From Cytophagaceae bacterium ABcell3 (GTDB lineage: Bacteria; Bacteroidota; Bacteroidia; Cytophagales; Cytophagaceae), in contig CP133159.1 of NCBI GenBank assembly GCA_030913385.1, positions 2,502,584 to 2,566,583 of the forward strand: 64,000 nucleotides of DNA. Reading direction: 5' to 3'. The translations under genes and the position numbers were made by a program. The notes under the pieces are model-generated. The model was not told the origin of the DNA and searched no databases. It saw only the letters and a list, made by a program, of their open reading frames with translations. Below are positions 32,955 to 41,460 of this stretch, in pieces. Position 1 is the stretch's first letter. Each line of letters starts with the position of its first letter.

Positions 32955-34148
32955 CTACCTTTTTTGTTTGTTGTTGATTGTTATGATTTTTTTCCTACCC
33001 TTTATTATTTCATTAATCCTAAGTACAAAGCTAAACAAGACTTCATTAAGCTTTTTAATAAAAATGTCTGCCATTTTTACCCAATGAAGCTTTTCCGTAG
33101 CCCAGTTTAGGATATTTAAAGTGTAAAGAGACAGGGCCAAGGTGGCCAATAGCCCTAATAAGGTAATTGTAATATTGGTACTTATGTTAGGGGTGAGCAG
33201 TATAATCATGTTCCCGAAGAAGAATATCGAGAACGTGTTCCCGCCGTAAACTGAAATAACGTTTTTTATTTTACTGTTCAGGAACTTTGCTGCAACCATG
33301 GAGATGACCCAAAGCAATAAAAATGATACTATGCCATAGCAGAAGTATACATAACTGTTGTTTGCCCTATATTGGTCATAGTCGGCAATGGAGGCTTTAA
33401 ATTCAGAAAATCCAATATTGTATATTTCATGCCCTAAAAGCACGGCAGATGTTACCCCCATGGCTGTTAATGCCAATAAATAGCTGTTTTTTTTCTTAAG
33501 AATAAAATTTGCAGCAATGGACCCACATAGAACAAAAGCGAATGAATGCATGATGCTTGGTCCTAAAATATCATCATATCCAAAAGTCAAAGCTGCAAAG
33601 TGTTGTAGTGCATAGTGCAGTTCAAAGTCTGCACTGTTGAGCAGTTCTGCAGTGGCTATCAGGGCTGCCACACAAACGCTTTTGGCCACAAATCCAAACT
33701 TGAACCTAACAGACATAAGCAGAAAGGTGAGCGGGATCAGTATGGCATAATATTTAAATAAATGAGCATGGAGTGATGTGCTCAAAAAAACTATACATGC
33801 AGCAAAAATTCTTAATTCTGTATGCCCTGCCAGCAATCCCACAAAAGCCAGGGCTACAAAAGCCAAATAACTTAATATGGTACGGTAAAGCATTCTGTTG
33901 AAGATGGTTGCCCCTCCTTTTACTTTCCATTTGCTGGCATAAATATACTCTACCATAAAACCGAAAATAATAAGTAGTCCAGGTAAGGACATCCGGGTAA
34001 GCAATCTTATGTTGGACACTGTTTCTGTGCCCATGAGTGTACGCCAGTCTTGGGAGATAAGGTAATGGGAGAGGAGCGCTGCTAATACAAGAAACAGCCT
34101 TAGGAAATCAAAATGATAAAGTCTTTGCAAATTGTATTGTGAACTCAT
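32955..34148 (-). CDS. Acyltransferase_3-like multi-pass membrane protein
   Basis: The 397-aa protein has about ten hydrophobic helices. The N-terminus LYHFDFLRLFLVLAALLSHY and the following RMSLPGLLIIFGFMV recall the acyltransferase_3 family (OpgC/OafA-like), in which an early His in the first helix is catalytic. The match is partial, so another membrane transferase is possible. The C-terminus is strongly basic (KGRKKIITINNKQKR). Confidence 0.6.
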   Translation of the reverse strand: MSSQYNLQRLYHFDFLRLFLVLAALLSHYLISQDWRTLMGTETVSNIRLLTRMSLPGLLIIFGFMVEYIYASKWKVKGGATIFNRMLYRTILSYLAFVALAFVGLLAGHTELRIFAACIVFLSTSLHAHLFKYYAILIPLTFLLMSVRFKFGFVAKSVCVAALIATAELLNSADFELHYALQHFAALTFGYDDILGPSIMHSFAFVLCGSIAANFILKKKNSYLLALTAMGVTSAVLLGHEIYNIGFSEFKASIADYDQYRANNSYVYFCYGIVSFLLLWVISMVAAKFLNSKIKNVISVYGGNTFSIFFFGNMIILLTPNISTNITITLLGLLATLALSLYTLNILNWATEKLHWVKMADIFIKKLNEVLFSFVLRINEIIKGRKKIITINNKQKR

Positions 34149-34331
34149 CTAATAAGTTTGTTCAATATATGGCATTAGCTAAGTATGCAAAATCTATGTA
34201 GCTAAGCTTTGTTTGGTTCCTTTTTTCTCAAATGATTCCCCGGCTATAATTATTTATGTCCTAGGATAAATATTGGTTATATTATAAGTAACCGATATTT
34301 GTGTAAAATAGTGTAAGTTTATCAGTAACAA

Positions 34332-34358
34332 AAGAGGCTGTTTTATTGACAGCCTCTT
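34332..34358 (-). terminator. Terminator of the transketolase N-terminal operon
   Basis: AAGAGGCTGT pairs with ACAGCCTCTT around TTTATTG. It lies 26 bp after the stop at 34385. It separates the two transketolase halves into different transcription units. Confidence 0.85.
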
Positions 34359-34384
34359 CTTATATGTTTATTAAGAACAAAAGT

Positions 34385-35257
34385 TTAGCCTGGATAGTCC
34401 CCAAGGGTTTCTTCGAGCTGGCCTAATGCTTGTTCTAATTGCTCATTGTTAGGCGCAACACCATGCCATTTGTGCGTGCCCATCATAAAATCTACGCCGT
34501 ATCCCATTTCAGTTTTCAAAAGAATCATGACAGGTTTGCTTTTGCCAGTACGTTTTTTTGCTTCTTCCAAAGTGTTCAAAACCGCTGCCATGTCATTTCC
34601 TTTGTCAAGCTCTAGTACATCCCATCCGAAGGCACGATATTTATCTGCTAAGTTTCTCAGAGAAAGCACTTCGTCTACAGGGCCGTCAATTTGCTGTCCG
34701 TTGTAGTCTATGGCCGCAATGATATTGTCTATTTTATTGTGGGCAGCATACATAGCAGCTTCCCATACCTGACCTTCTTGCTGCTCGCCATCGCCCATAA
34801 GTACATAAACAAGCTTGTCGTCGTTGTTTAGTTTCTTGGCTTGTGCAGCCCCAATTCCCGCTGAAAGTCCTTGACCAAGAGACCCAGAAGCCATTCTAAT
34901 GCCTGGCAGGTTTTCTTCTGTAGCAGGGTGTCCTTGTAGCCTTGAGTTTATTCTTCTGAACGTTCCTAGCTCAGAAAGCTCAAAGTAACCAGCCCTGGCA
35001 AGGGTGCTATACCAAACTGGTGAGATATGGCCATTAGATAAGAAGAATAAATCTTCGTCTATGCCGTCCATTTTAAAATCTGGGTTGTGCTTCATTACCT
35101 TAAAATACAAGGCAACAAAATACTCTGTACAGCCCAATGACCCGCCTGGGTGTCCAGAGTTGCAGCAGTTGACCATTCTAAGGATATCTCTCCTTATTTG
35201 AGTGGCCATTTTTTTTAGATATACAATATCGTAGTTTTGTGTAGTTGTGGTGGACAT
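34385..35257 (-). CDS. Transketolase, N-terminal subunit
   Basis: The 290-aa protein covers the thiamine-diphosphate-binding domain: GHPGGSLGCTEYFVAL, then MASGSLGQGLSAGIGAA and MGDGEQQEGQVWEAAM with the GDG...N cofactor motif, and the TEMGYGVDFM tail. It should pair with the C-terminal subunit at 30467-31423. It is the last gene of a minus-strand run with bcp, the M23 peptidase and the FAH-family hydrolase; the gap to bcp is 22 bp. Confidence 0.93.
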   Translation of the reverse strand: MSTTTTQNYDIVYLKKMATQIRRDILRMVNCCNSGHPGGSLGCTEYFVALYFKVMKHNPDFKMDGIDEDLFFLSNGHISPVWYSTLARAGYFELSELGTFRRINSRLQGHPATEENLPGIRMASGSLGQGLSAGIGAAQAKKLNNDDKLVYVLMGDGEQQEGQVWEAAMYAAHNKIDNIIAAIDYNGQQIDGPVDEVLSLRNLADKYRAFGWDVLELDKGNDMAAVLNTLEEAKKRTGKSKPVMILLKTEMGYGVDFMMGTHKWHGVAPNNEQLEQALGQLEETLGDYPG

Positions 35258-35279
35258 TTATGTAAAATATAATTAGATA

Positions 35280-35729
35280 CTAGCTTAGGATTTGATTGGT
35301 ATGTTCCTTGGTTTTTACTTTTTTGATGATGTCTTCTATGTTGCCATTTTCATCAATAATGAATGTTGTTCTGGCTGTGCCCATGTATTTTCTTCCGTAC
35401 ATGTTTTTTTCTACCCACACACCGTAAGTTTCATTGATCTTTTTGTCAGGATCAGCAACCAAAGAAAAAGGGAGGTCATATTTTTCAGCAAATTTCTTGT
35501 GAGAAGCTTCATCATCGCCACTTACGCCAAGCACCACAAAACCTTGACTAAGAAATCTGTCATAATTATCTCTCAGGTCACAAGCCTGTGCTGTACAGCC
35601 AGGAGTGTCATCTTTAGGATAAAAATAGAGAATAACTTTTTTGCCTTTGAAGTCAGAAAGCTTTATAGTGTTGCCATTTTGGTCTTTGCCTTCAAACTCT
35701 GGTGCTTTGTCACCTTTACTTAGTGCCAT
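35280..35729 (-). CDS. bcp: Thioredoxin-dependent thiol peroxidase Bcp
   Basis: The 149-aa peroxiredoxin shows the active site YFYPKDDTPGCTAQACDLRD with the peroxidatic Cys in PGCT and the nearby resolving Cys of the Bcp type. It also has the C-terminal GTARTTFIIDENGNI segment. It reduces hydroperoxides in the cytoplasm with electrons from thioredoxin. It lies six bases after the M23 peptidase gene. Confidence 0.95.
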   Translation of the reverse strand: MALSKGDKAPEFEGKDQNGNTIKLSDFKGKKVILYFYPKDDTPGCTAQACDLRDNYDRFLSQGFVVLGVSGDDEASHKKFAEKYDLPFSLVADPDKKINETYGVWVEKNMYGRKYMGTARTTFIIDENGNIEDIIKKVKTKEHTNQILS

Positions 35730-35735
35730 AGAACT

Positions 35736-37655
35736 TTATAGTTTTGTTTTAAAAATACTGCTATTGCCAGCATTGTCTTTGACCTCTATTTCAAAATTTC
35801 CTTTTAAAGGCGCAGATTTGTCAAGCCTGTCAGACCAGAGCAGGTTCCGCTTATGGTCATAGTTCATTAGTATCCACTCACCATCTAAAGTTGCTCTGAA
35901 GCTTCCTATGCCAGATTTCTCATCTTTGATAGTGAGGTAGATAGTGTTTCCCTGAACAGACTTTAGCTTGATTTCAGGAGCAATGCTGTCTTGTTCAAAT
36001 GTAAAAGTACCAAAATTTTTTGTTTTAAGGACAATTTTATTTTTATCCCATGTACCTCCTTCAAAACCGGCCTTCCCGTATTTATTGAGGTGATATAAGT
36101 GGGTGTTGCTGCTTTCGTAGTTTGTTAGCAGTGGGTCTATGGTTACCTTTATAGGGCGGTAAAGCGAGGTCTGGAGGTTGTGGATATGGAAATACTCTTT
36201 GCCTTTATCCGTCACTTGGTGATTTAGCTTAAGGTACAGTGAGTCAAACAGTGCATTGGACGGAAACTCTATTTTGATACCATCTTTTTCTATTGTATGG
36301 TTTTCGCCCGAGGGTACCATGGCCGAAAAGTTGAATACCTCTTTGTTGTTTCCTGCCACTACCGAATCAGGTATACCTTTTTTCAAGTCATACAGGTATA
36401 CATTGTACCCGCTTTTTCTATAGGCAGGCTCTAAGCTGATCGTATCTCTATCTTTAGTATAGAATAAAGCCGGTATGGTCGCCCCATTGCGATTAATGAT
36501 TTTTAAGGTGTTTTTCGTAACATCGCTTGTCCAAGAACCAGAAGCGGGCGGGGAGCCCGTTAGGGATGTTTTCGGCTTTTCTCCTTTTATTTTAAAGTTA
36601 AGAGTCGAAAGATTGCCAAAAGCATCATATGCATTGATCTTTACTGTGTGTACATCAGTGTCATATATAGTGATTTTGCCATTGTTGCGCAAGGTGGTAT
36701 AAATTGGAAGCAAGTTGCCGTCATCAACATAGCATTTTTCAAACCTTTGGCCTTTTTGGTGATAGGTGCAGTAATCGATATGGTGGTTTATATAGCGGCT
36801 TTTCTCTATTGGGTGAAAGCTTATGCTTTGGGAGAAAATAGTGTCACCATCAAAGATCACTTCTGTTGTTTCCAGACCATAGACATTGCTGGTATAATTC
36901 ATTTTGTCAATAGCTTTCAATTCTATACCAATAGTACCCCAAGCAGAAATTGTTTCTGAGATGGTATAGGAATTTTGACCTGTCTTGGTAGGTGTGAATT
37001 CAAACCTTTCGAATTCATTTTTGACCCTTCCATCAATAGCAAGCGGTTTTACGGCTATCTTTTGAATGATAGGAGCAATGTTGTCTTTCAATTCAGAAAA
37101 GCCCAGTAAAAGCGGGTTGAATATATTGTCTAGGGTATCTCTGATTTCCCAGTGTAGATGGGGGCCTGTAGAGCCGCCGGAGTTTCCAGAGAGCGCTAAA
37201 ACTTCATCTTTCTTTACTTTGAGCTCGTCTTTTTTAGGAAATAGTTCTATGTCAAAACTTTCATTGTCATACTGTTTTTGCCTGACATAATCTGCTATGG
37301 GTTTGCTGAATTTCTCCAAGTGTGCATACACGGTAACAAAATTATTGGGGTGCCTGACATATAGCACATTTCCATAGCCGGTGGTAGAAACCTTTACCCT
37401 ACATACATAACCATCTGCTGATGCATAGACCGGGTGGTTAATGACGCCGTCTGTTTTTATGTCTATGCCACCGTGGAAGTGGTTAGGTCTAAGTTCACCC
37501 ATGCTCCCTGCGATATAATTTTGCTTTCCTGGTTTAATTGGAAAGGTAAAGTAGTCTTTGGGCAGCTCGGGCATAGGCGGCCTTTGGTGTTGAGCATTGA
37601 CCTGAAAGGCTAATAACAAGCCTATGAAATATAAAACCGATTTATTTAATTTCAA
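35736..37655 (-). CDS. Secreted M23-family metallopeptidase
   Basis: The zinc ligands are in NHFHGGIDIK (HxxxD) and GPHLHWEIRD (HxH), as in lysostaphin-type M23 endopeptidases that cut peptidoglycan cross-bridges. A long beta-rich C-terminal part follows. I prefer the TTG at 37655 as the start because it gives a neat signal peptide (KLNKSVLYFIGLLLAF...NA). The ATG at 37703 would put 16 extra residues before it and overlap the upstream gene by 62 bp. With TTG the overlap is 14 bp. Confidence 0.85.
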   Translation of the reverse strand: MKLNKSVLYFIGLLLAFQVNAQHQRPPMPELPKDYFTFPIKPGKQNYIAGSMGELRPNHFHGGIDIKTDGVINHPVYASADGYVCRVKVSTTGYGNVLYVRHPNNFVTVYAHLEKFSKPIADYVRQKQYDNESFDIELFPKKDELKVKKDEVLALSGNSGGSTGPHLHWEIRDTLDNIFNPLLLGFSELKDNIAPIIQKIAVKPLAIDGRVKNEFERFEFTPTKTGQNSYTISETISAWGTIGIELKAIDKMNYTSNVYGLETTEVIFDGDTIFSQSISFHPIEKSRYINHHIDYCTYHQKGQRFEKCYVDDGNLLPIYTTLRNNGKITIYDTDVHTVKINAYDAFGNLSTLNFKIKGEKPKTSLTGSPPASGSWTSDVTKNTLKIINRNGATIPALFYTKDRDTISLEPAYRKSGYNVYLYDLKKGIPDSVVAGNNKEVFNFSAMVPSGENHTIEKDGIKIEFPSNALFDSLYLKLNHQVTDKGKEYFHIHNLQTSLYRPIKVTIDPLLTNYESSNTHLYHLNKYGKAGFEGGTWDKNKIVLKTKNFGTFTFEQDSIAPEIKLKSVQGNTIYLTIKDEKSGIGSFRATLDGEWILMNYDHKRNLLWSDRLDKSAPLKGNFEIEVKDNAGNSSIFKTKL

Positions 37656-38253
37656 CGGTAAGAAGTTTTTTGTCTTCCAGATAAGCTTCAAGTACATCTC
37701 CAATATTTATTTTGCTGACCCCTTCAGGTGTGCCTGTAAAGATAATATCACCTTTCTTTAAAGTAATGAATTTTGAGATATAGGATATTGTTTCATCAAA
37801 CTGGAAAATCATTTCATTAGAATTTCCCACCTGTTTTTTTTCGCCATTAACAAAAAGGCTAAAGTTTAAGTTTCTAATATCGTCAAGTTCTTCTAGTGGA
37901 ATAAACTCCGAAATCGGTGCTGAACCGTTAAAAGCTTTCGACAGTTCCCAAGGAAGTCCCTGTTCCTTGGCCTTTTGCTGCAAGTCTCTTGCTGTAAAAT
38001 CAATACCTACGCCTATGGCATCGTAATATTTATGTGCAAATTTCTCCTGAATATTTTTACCTTCTTTGCATATCCTTATTATAAGCTCTACTTCATGATG
38101 AATGTTTTGCGAAAAGGATGGGTGATAAAAAGGTGCATTTTTCTTCAAGAGTGCAGTGTCTGGCTTTAAAAATATAACTGGCTCTTCGCTTTTTTTATTT
38201 TGCAGTTCCTTTATATGGCCGGAATAGTTTCTTCCTACGGCAATGATTTTCAT
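37642..38253 (-). CDS. Fumarylacetoacetate hydrolase family protein
   Basis: The 203-aa protein opens with MKIIAVGRNYSGHIKELQN and has the metal-binding block HHEVELIIRI, then GIDFTARDLQ and the GDIIFTGTPEGVSKI tail. This is the pattern of acylpyruvase or fumarylpyruvate hydrolase-type FAH proteins. The length matches the short members. It probably hydrolyses an acylpyruvate or acts as an oxaloacetate tautomerase or decarboxylase; the exact substrate is unknown. It is the first gene of the operon ending with the transketolase N-terminal subunit. Confidence 0.88.
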   Translation of the reverse strand: MKIIAVGRNYSGHIKELQNKKSEEPVIFLKPDTALLKKNAPFYHPSFSQNIHHEVELIIRICKEGKNIQEKFAHKYYDAIGVGIDFTARDLQQKAKEQGLPWELSKAFNGSAPISEFIPLEELDDIRNLNFSLFVNGEKKQVGNSNEMIFQFDETISYISKFITLKKGDIIFTGTPEGVSKINIGDVLEAYLEDKKLLTVEIK

Positions 38254-38376
38254 TTTCAGTTTTTAATATATGACATGCAAAAATATTTTTTTCTGAACAG
38301 GATAAAAAGACAAACTTAAACAAATGCCTGTAGCCTATGTTTTTTTATATATAAATAAGGAAAAACTTGGAGGAGG

Positions 38377-39198
38377 ATGAGAAAAACAAAATACACCTTT
38401 TTGCTGGTTGTGTTGACCATTTTTGCTGATTGTAGTAGGGTACCCATTACTGGTAGACGTCAATTGGACTTGGTTCCTGATCAGCAGATACACAATATGG
38501 CCCAAGAGCAGTATAACCAGATGCTGGATCAGGAAAGGCTTTCTGATGATCCTGAACAGGTTGAAATGGTTCAACGTGTTGGCCATGACATTGCAGCGGC
38601 AATAGAACAGTATTTCCGCGATAACAATATGGAAGATGAGCTGGAAGATTATGATTGGGAGTTTAATTTAATAGATGATGACGAGCAAGTAAATGCTTGG
38701 GCAATGCCAGGCGGAAAAGTGGCTTTTTATACTGGCATTCTACCTGTTACCCAAGATGAGACAGGGCTTGCTGTTGTTATGGGGCATGAGATAGCGCACG
38801 TGGTGGCCAAGCATGGAAATGAAAGGATGAGCCAAGCGCTTACTGCTGAACTTGGTGGTGTGGCATTGGCTGTAGCCATGCGTGAGCGTCCTCAGCAAAC
38901 ACAGCAATTGTTTATGGCTGCTTATGGCTTAGGTGCTCAAGTGGGCATTATGTTGCCTTTTAGCCGAAGACAAGAATCTGAAGCTGATCATTTAGGCTTA
39001 TTGTTTATGGCTATGGCTGGGTATGACCCTCGTGAGGCTGTTAGCTTTTGGGAAAGAATGGCTGAAATCAACAGGGGACCTGAACCTCCAGAACTTTTGG
39101 CTACACACCCGCCTACAGAGCAGAGGATAGAGGATATGCAAGAGTCGTTGCCCGAAGCTTTAGAGTATTATGAGCAACATGCAGCAGCGGGTAATTAG
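38377..39198 (+). CDS. M48-family metallopeptidase lipoprotein
   Basis: The 273-aa protein has a lipoprotein-type signal (TIFADCSRVPITGRRQL). The zinc site is GHEIAHVVAKHGNERM with the third ligand in QESEADHLGLLFMAM. It resembles BepA/LoiP-like periplasmic proteases involved in outer-membrane protein quality control. It stands alone on the plus strand. Confidence 0.92.
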   Translation: MRKTKYTFLLVVLTIFADCSRVPITGRRQLDLVPDQQIHNMAQEQYNQMLDQERLSDDPEQVEMVQRVGHDIAAAIEQYFRDNNMEDELEDYDWEFNLIDDDEQVNAWAMPGGKVAFYTGILPVTQDETGLAVVMGHEIAHVVAKHGNERMSQALTAELGGVALAVAMRERPQQTQQLFMAAYGLGAQVGIMLPFSRRQESEADHLGLLFMAMAGYDPREAVSFWERMAEINRGPEPPELLATHPPTEQRIEDMQESLPEALEYYEQHAAAGN

Positions 39199-39390
39199 AA
39201 TTCTAGGTTTTAAATGATGTGGATAAGTAATTTTACTAGCGAAACTTAATTGTTTTGTTTGTGGCGAATTGTTTTAGACAAACAGCTTTCTTTGGGAGGC
39301 TGTTTTTTTGGTTTTGCCCAAACAATCCTTTTTGCTCACCTGTTTATTTTATACACTCCTTATAGATTCAATTTTTAACCTCTAAAATGT

Positions 39391-39693
39391 ATGCCTATGA
39401 ATATGTCTGACCACCTAAACTGCAAAGAAAGAGAGTATGAAGTAGTTCTGAATTCATTCAAAGAGTCGCTTTATAAAGAGTTTCACCTTGAGCGGTTAAA
39501 TTCAAAATTGCACGACTGGCACAAGCTTGACTTTCAGGATTTTTTGAAAGAAATACTGAAAACTGGTGAAAAGCTAAACTATAGAAAAATAATGGATTGG
39601 AAAAGGTTTTTTAGCATTCAAAAAGAAAAAGCTGTTACTTTGGAAAAGCAAATAAGAATGCAAAAATTTAAAGAAGAACGTTGTTTAAACTAA
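39391..39693 (+). CDS. Small hypothetical protein resembling the tail of Eco57I-type methylases
   Basis: The 100-aa hydrophilic, helical protein contains KLHDWHKLDFQDFLKEILK, then KIMDWKRFFSIQKEKAVTL. From memory this spacing (KL..W..LDF..F..E ... W...F...K..A) recalls the helical segment near the C-terminus of Eco57I-like restriction-methylase enzymes. No methylase is nearby. It lies eight bases before the holin-family gene, so both may be in one transcript. The function is unknown. Confidence 0.6.
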   Translation: MPMNMSDHLNCKEREYEVVLNSFKESLYKEFHLERLNSKLHDWHKLDFQDFLKEILKTGEKLNYRKIMDWKRFFSIQKEKAVTLEKQIRMQKFKEERCLN

Positions 39694-39700
39694 TACTCAA

Positions 39701-40027
39701 GTGAACTTTTTAATTAGCCTCGTTATTTTATCCATTTTTGTCCTTGGGGTGTCTGCCATACTTCCAGGGGTTACAGTTACAGGTTTTTGGTCTGCTTTAG
39801 CACTGGTGCTGGTATTGTCACTGCTAAATTTATTTATTAAACCTATACTGGTTTTTCTAACCATACCTGTAACTGTATTTACTCTTGGACTTTTTTTGTT
39901 GGTCATCAATGGTTTTATCGTTATGCTCGCAGCCTATCTGGTACCAGGGTTCGAAGTAGTCAATTTTTGGTGGGCTCTACTTTTTAGCTTAGGCATATCA
40001 TTTATCAACTCTTTACTGTATAAATAG
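39701..40027 (+). CDS. Phage holin family IV (DUF360) membrane protein
   Basis: The 108-aa protein has four hydrophobic helices with the family stretches LPGVTVTGFWSALALVLVL, NLFIKPILVFLTIPVTVFT and LVPGFEVVNFWWALLFSL. Despite the family name, such proteins are common chromosomal membrane proteins with no known phage link. The GTG at 39701 is the start. Confidence 0.85.
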   Translation: MNFLISLVILSIFVLGVSAILPGVTVTGFWSALALVLVLSLLNLFIKPILVFLTIPVTVFTLGLFLLVINGFIVMLAAYLVPGFEVVNFWWALLFSLGISFINSLLYK

Positions 40028-40141
40028 ATTGTGTTTTTTATCGTACCTTACTAACTTTTGCAAAAAGGAATGCCTTGGGGTTGCTGCTTGTTTTTCTTAA
40101 AAACTTTATAACCAAAAGTAGGTAAAAACCGTTTTTATTAT

Positions 40142-40792
40142 ATGCAAACGGAGAATAGGAAAGCTTTTGAGAGTTTGGTTTTTACCGCTATTTTTATCTG
40201 TATCTTATGGCTTGTAAGACTTGGAGAGGAAGCACTTGGTACTGATTTTAGGACTTTAGGTATTTTCCCTAGGAGTGTATCTGGACTCCCTGGAATTTTT
40301 ACGGCACCATTGATACATGGGGATAATGAGCATTTGATGTCCAATACCTTGCCTTTGGCCACCTTAGGGATTATTATATTATATTTTTACCGGAAGATTG
40401 CCCTTGAAGTAGTGCTTTGGATTTACTTTTTGAGTGGGATATGGGTATGGATTTCAGCTACTAGCGATGGATATCATTTAGGTGCAAGTGGGCTGATTTA
40501 TGGTTTGGCTTCGTTTATATTTTTCAGTGGAATATTCAGGAACGACAGAAAGTCCATAACTCTTTCGCTATTGGTGACCATTGTTTATGGAAGTATGGTA
40601 TGGGGCATATTCCCATTTTATCAGAACATTTCTTGGGAAACCCACTTTTTTGGAGCCTTGGCGGGTATAATGTGCGCATGGTATTACCGAAAAATTAATA
40701 CGATTCCCAAAACTGGCATCCTGAGCAAGCAAGAAGGTCCAGATAAGGACTCTAAAGAAAGTGATACGGACGATCAGGTGGTGAGTAGCTGA
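40142..40792 (+). CDS. Rhomboid-family intramembrane serine protease
   Basis: The 216-aa protein has about six hydrophobic helices. The nucleophile lies in HLGASGLIYGLASF (GxSG) and the catalytic His in WETHFFGALAGIM. An early loop reads APLIHGDNEHLMSNTLPL, as usual in rhomboids (HxxxHLxxN). The C-terminal tail is acidic and cytoplasmic. Its 3' end overlaps the convergent sirtuin gene by 19 bp. Confidence 0.92.
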   Translation: MQTENRKAFESLVFTAIFICILWLVRLGEEALGTDFRTLGIFPRSVSGLPGIFTAPLIHGDNEHLMSNTLPLATLGIIILYFYRKIALEVVLWIYFLSGIWVWISATSDGYHLGASGLIYGLASFIFFSGIFRNDRKSITLSLLVTIVYGSMVWGIFPFYQNISWETHFFGALAGIMCAWYYRKINTIPKTGILSKQEGPDKDSKESDTDDQVVSS

Positions 40793-41457
40793 TCAACCAG
40801 TTTAGGCAAACCTGTTCCTGCTTTTTCTTTAATGATGCTTACGTCGCGAAGCTCAAGTTCGGGTGTTTTGGGATCCACAAGATATATGGGAATGCCAGGT
40901 GTCCTGTAGTGGAGCAGGCTGGCGGCAGGGTAAACTTGTAAAGATGTTCCTGTTACGATAACAATATCAGCTTCAGCAACCAATCCTATAGCTACTTCCA
41001 TCATTGGTACCATTTCGCCAAACCATACAATGTGTGGCCTTAATTGGCTGCCTTTGGCACATTTGTCACCAAGCCTAAGTTCCCAACCTTCTACATCATA
41101 TATCAAGTTTTCATCTACGGTGCTTCTGGATTTGAAAAGTTCCCCATGTAGGTGCAATACCTTTGAGGAACCCGCTTTCTCATGCAAGTTATCTACATTT
41201 TGGGTGATAACAGTTACATCATATTTTTCTTCAAGCTTTTTTATGGCTTTATGCCCTGCATTGGGCTGTGCTGAAAGTGCTTGTTTCCTGCGCTGGTTGT
41301 AGAACTCTAAAACCAGCGCAGGGTTTCTTTCCCATCCTTCAGGGGTAGCGACATCGGTCACTTCATGATTTTCCCATAGACCGTTGGAATCTCTAAAAGT
41401 GGCAATGCCGCTTTCGGCACTTATACCTGCTCCTGATAAGACTACAAGCTTTTTCAT
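40774..41457 (-). CDS. cobB: NAD-dependent protein deacylase, sirtuin (CobB-like)
   Basis: The 227-aa protein shows SGAGISAESGIATFRD, TQNVDNLHEKAG and LHLHGEL with the catalytic His. The Tyr and Arg in EFYNQRR match the class III (SIRT5-like) YxxR pair, which in known enzymes favours succinyl or malonyl lysine. The four zinc Cys are missing; only one Cys (KCAKG) lies in that region. It acts on cytoplasmic proteins. The stop is separated from topA by three bases, so both may form one operon. Confidence 0.94.
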   Translation of the reverse strand: MKKLVVLSGAGISAESGIATFRDSNGLWENHEVTDVATPEGWERNPALVLEFYNQRRKQALSAQPNAGHKAIKKLEEKYDVTVITQNVDNLHEKAGSSKVLHLHGELFKSRSTVDENLIYDVEGWELRLGDKCAKGSQLRPHIVWFGEMVPMMEVAIGLVAEADIVIVTGTSLQVYPAASLLHYRTPGIPIYLVDPKTPELELRDVSIIKEKAGTGLPKLVDQLLTT

Positions 41458-41460
41458 TAC

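Noticed and set aside
39701-40027. Holin-family protein as evidence of a prophage
   Set aside because: No other phage genes are present, and this family is common as a chromosomal membrane protein.
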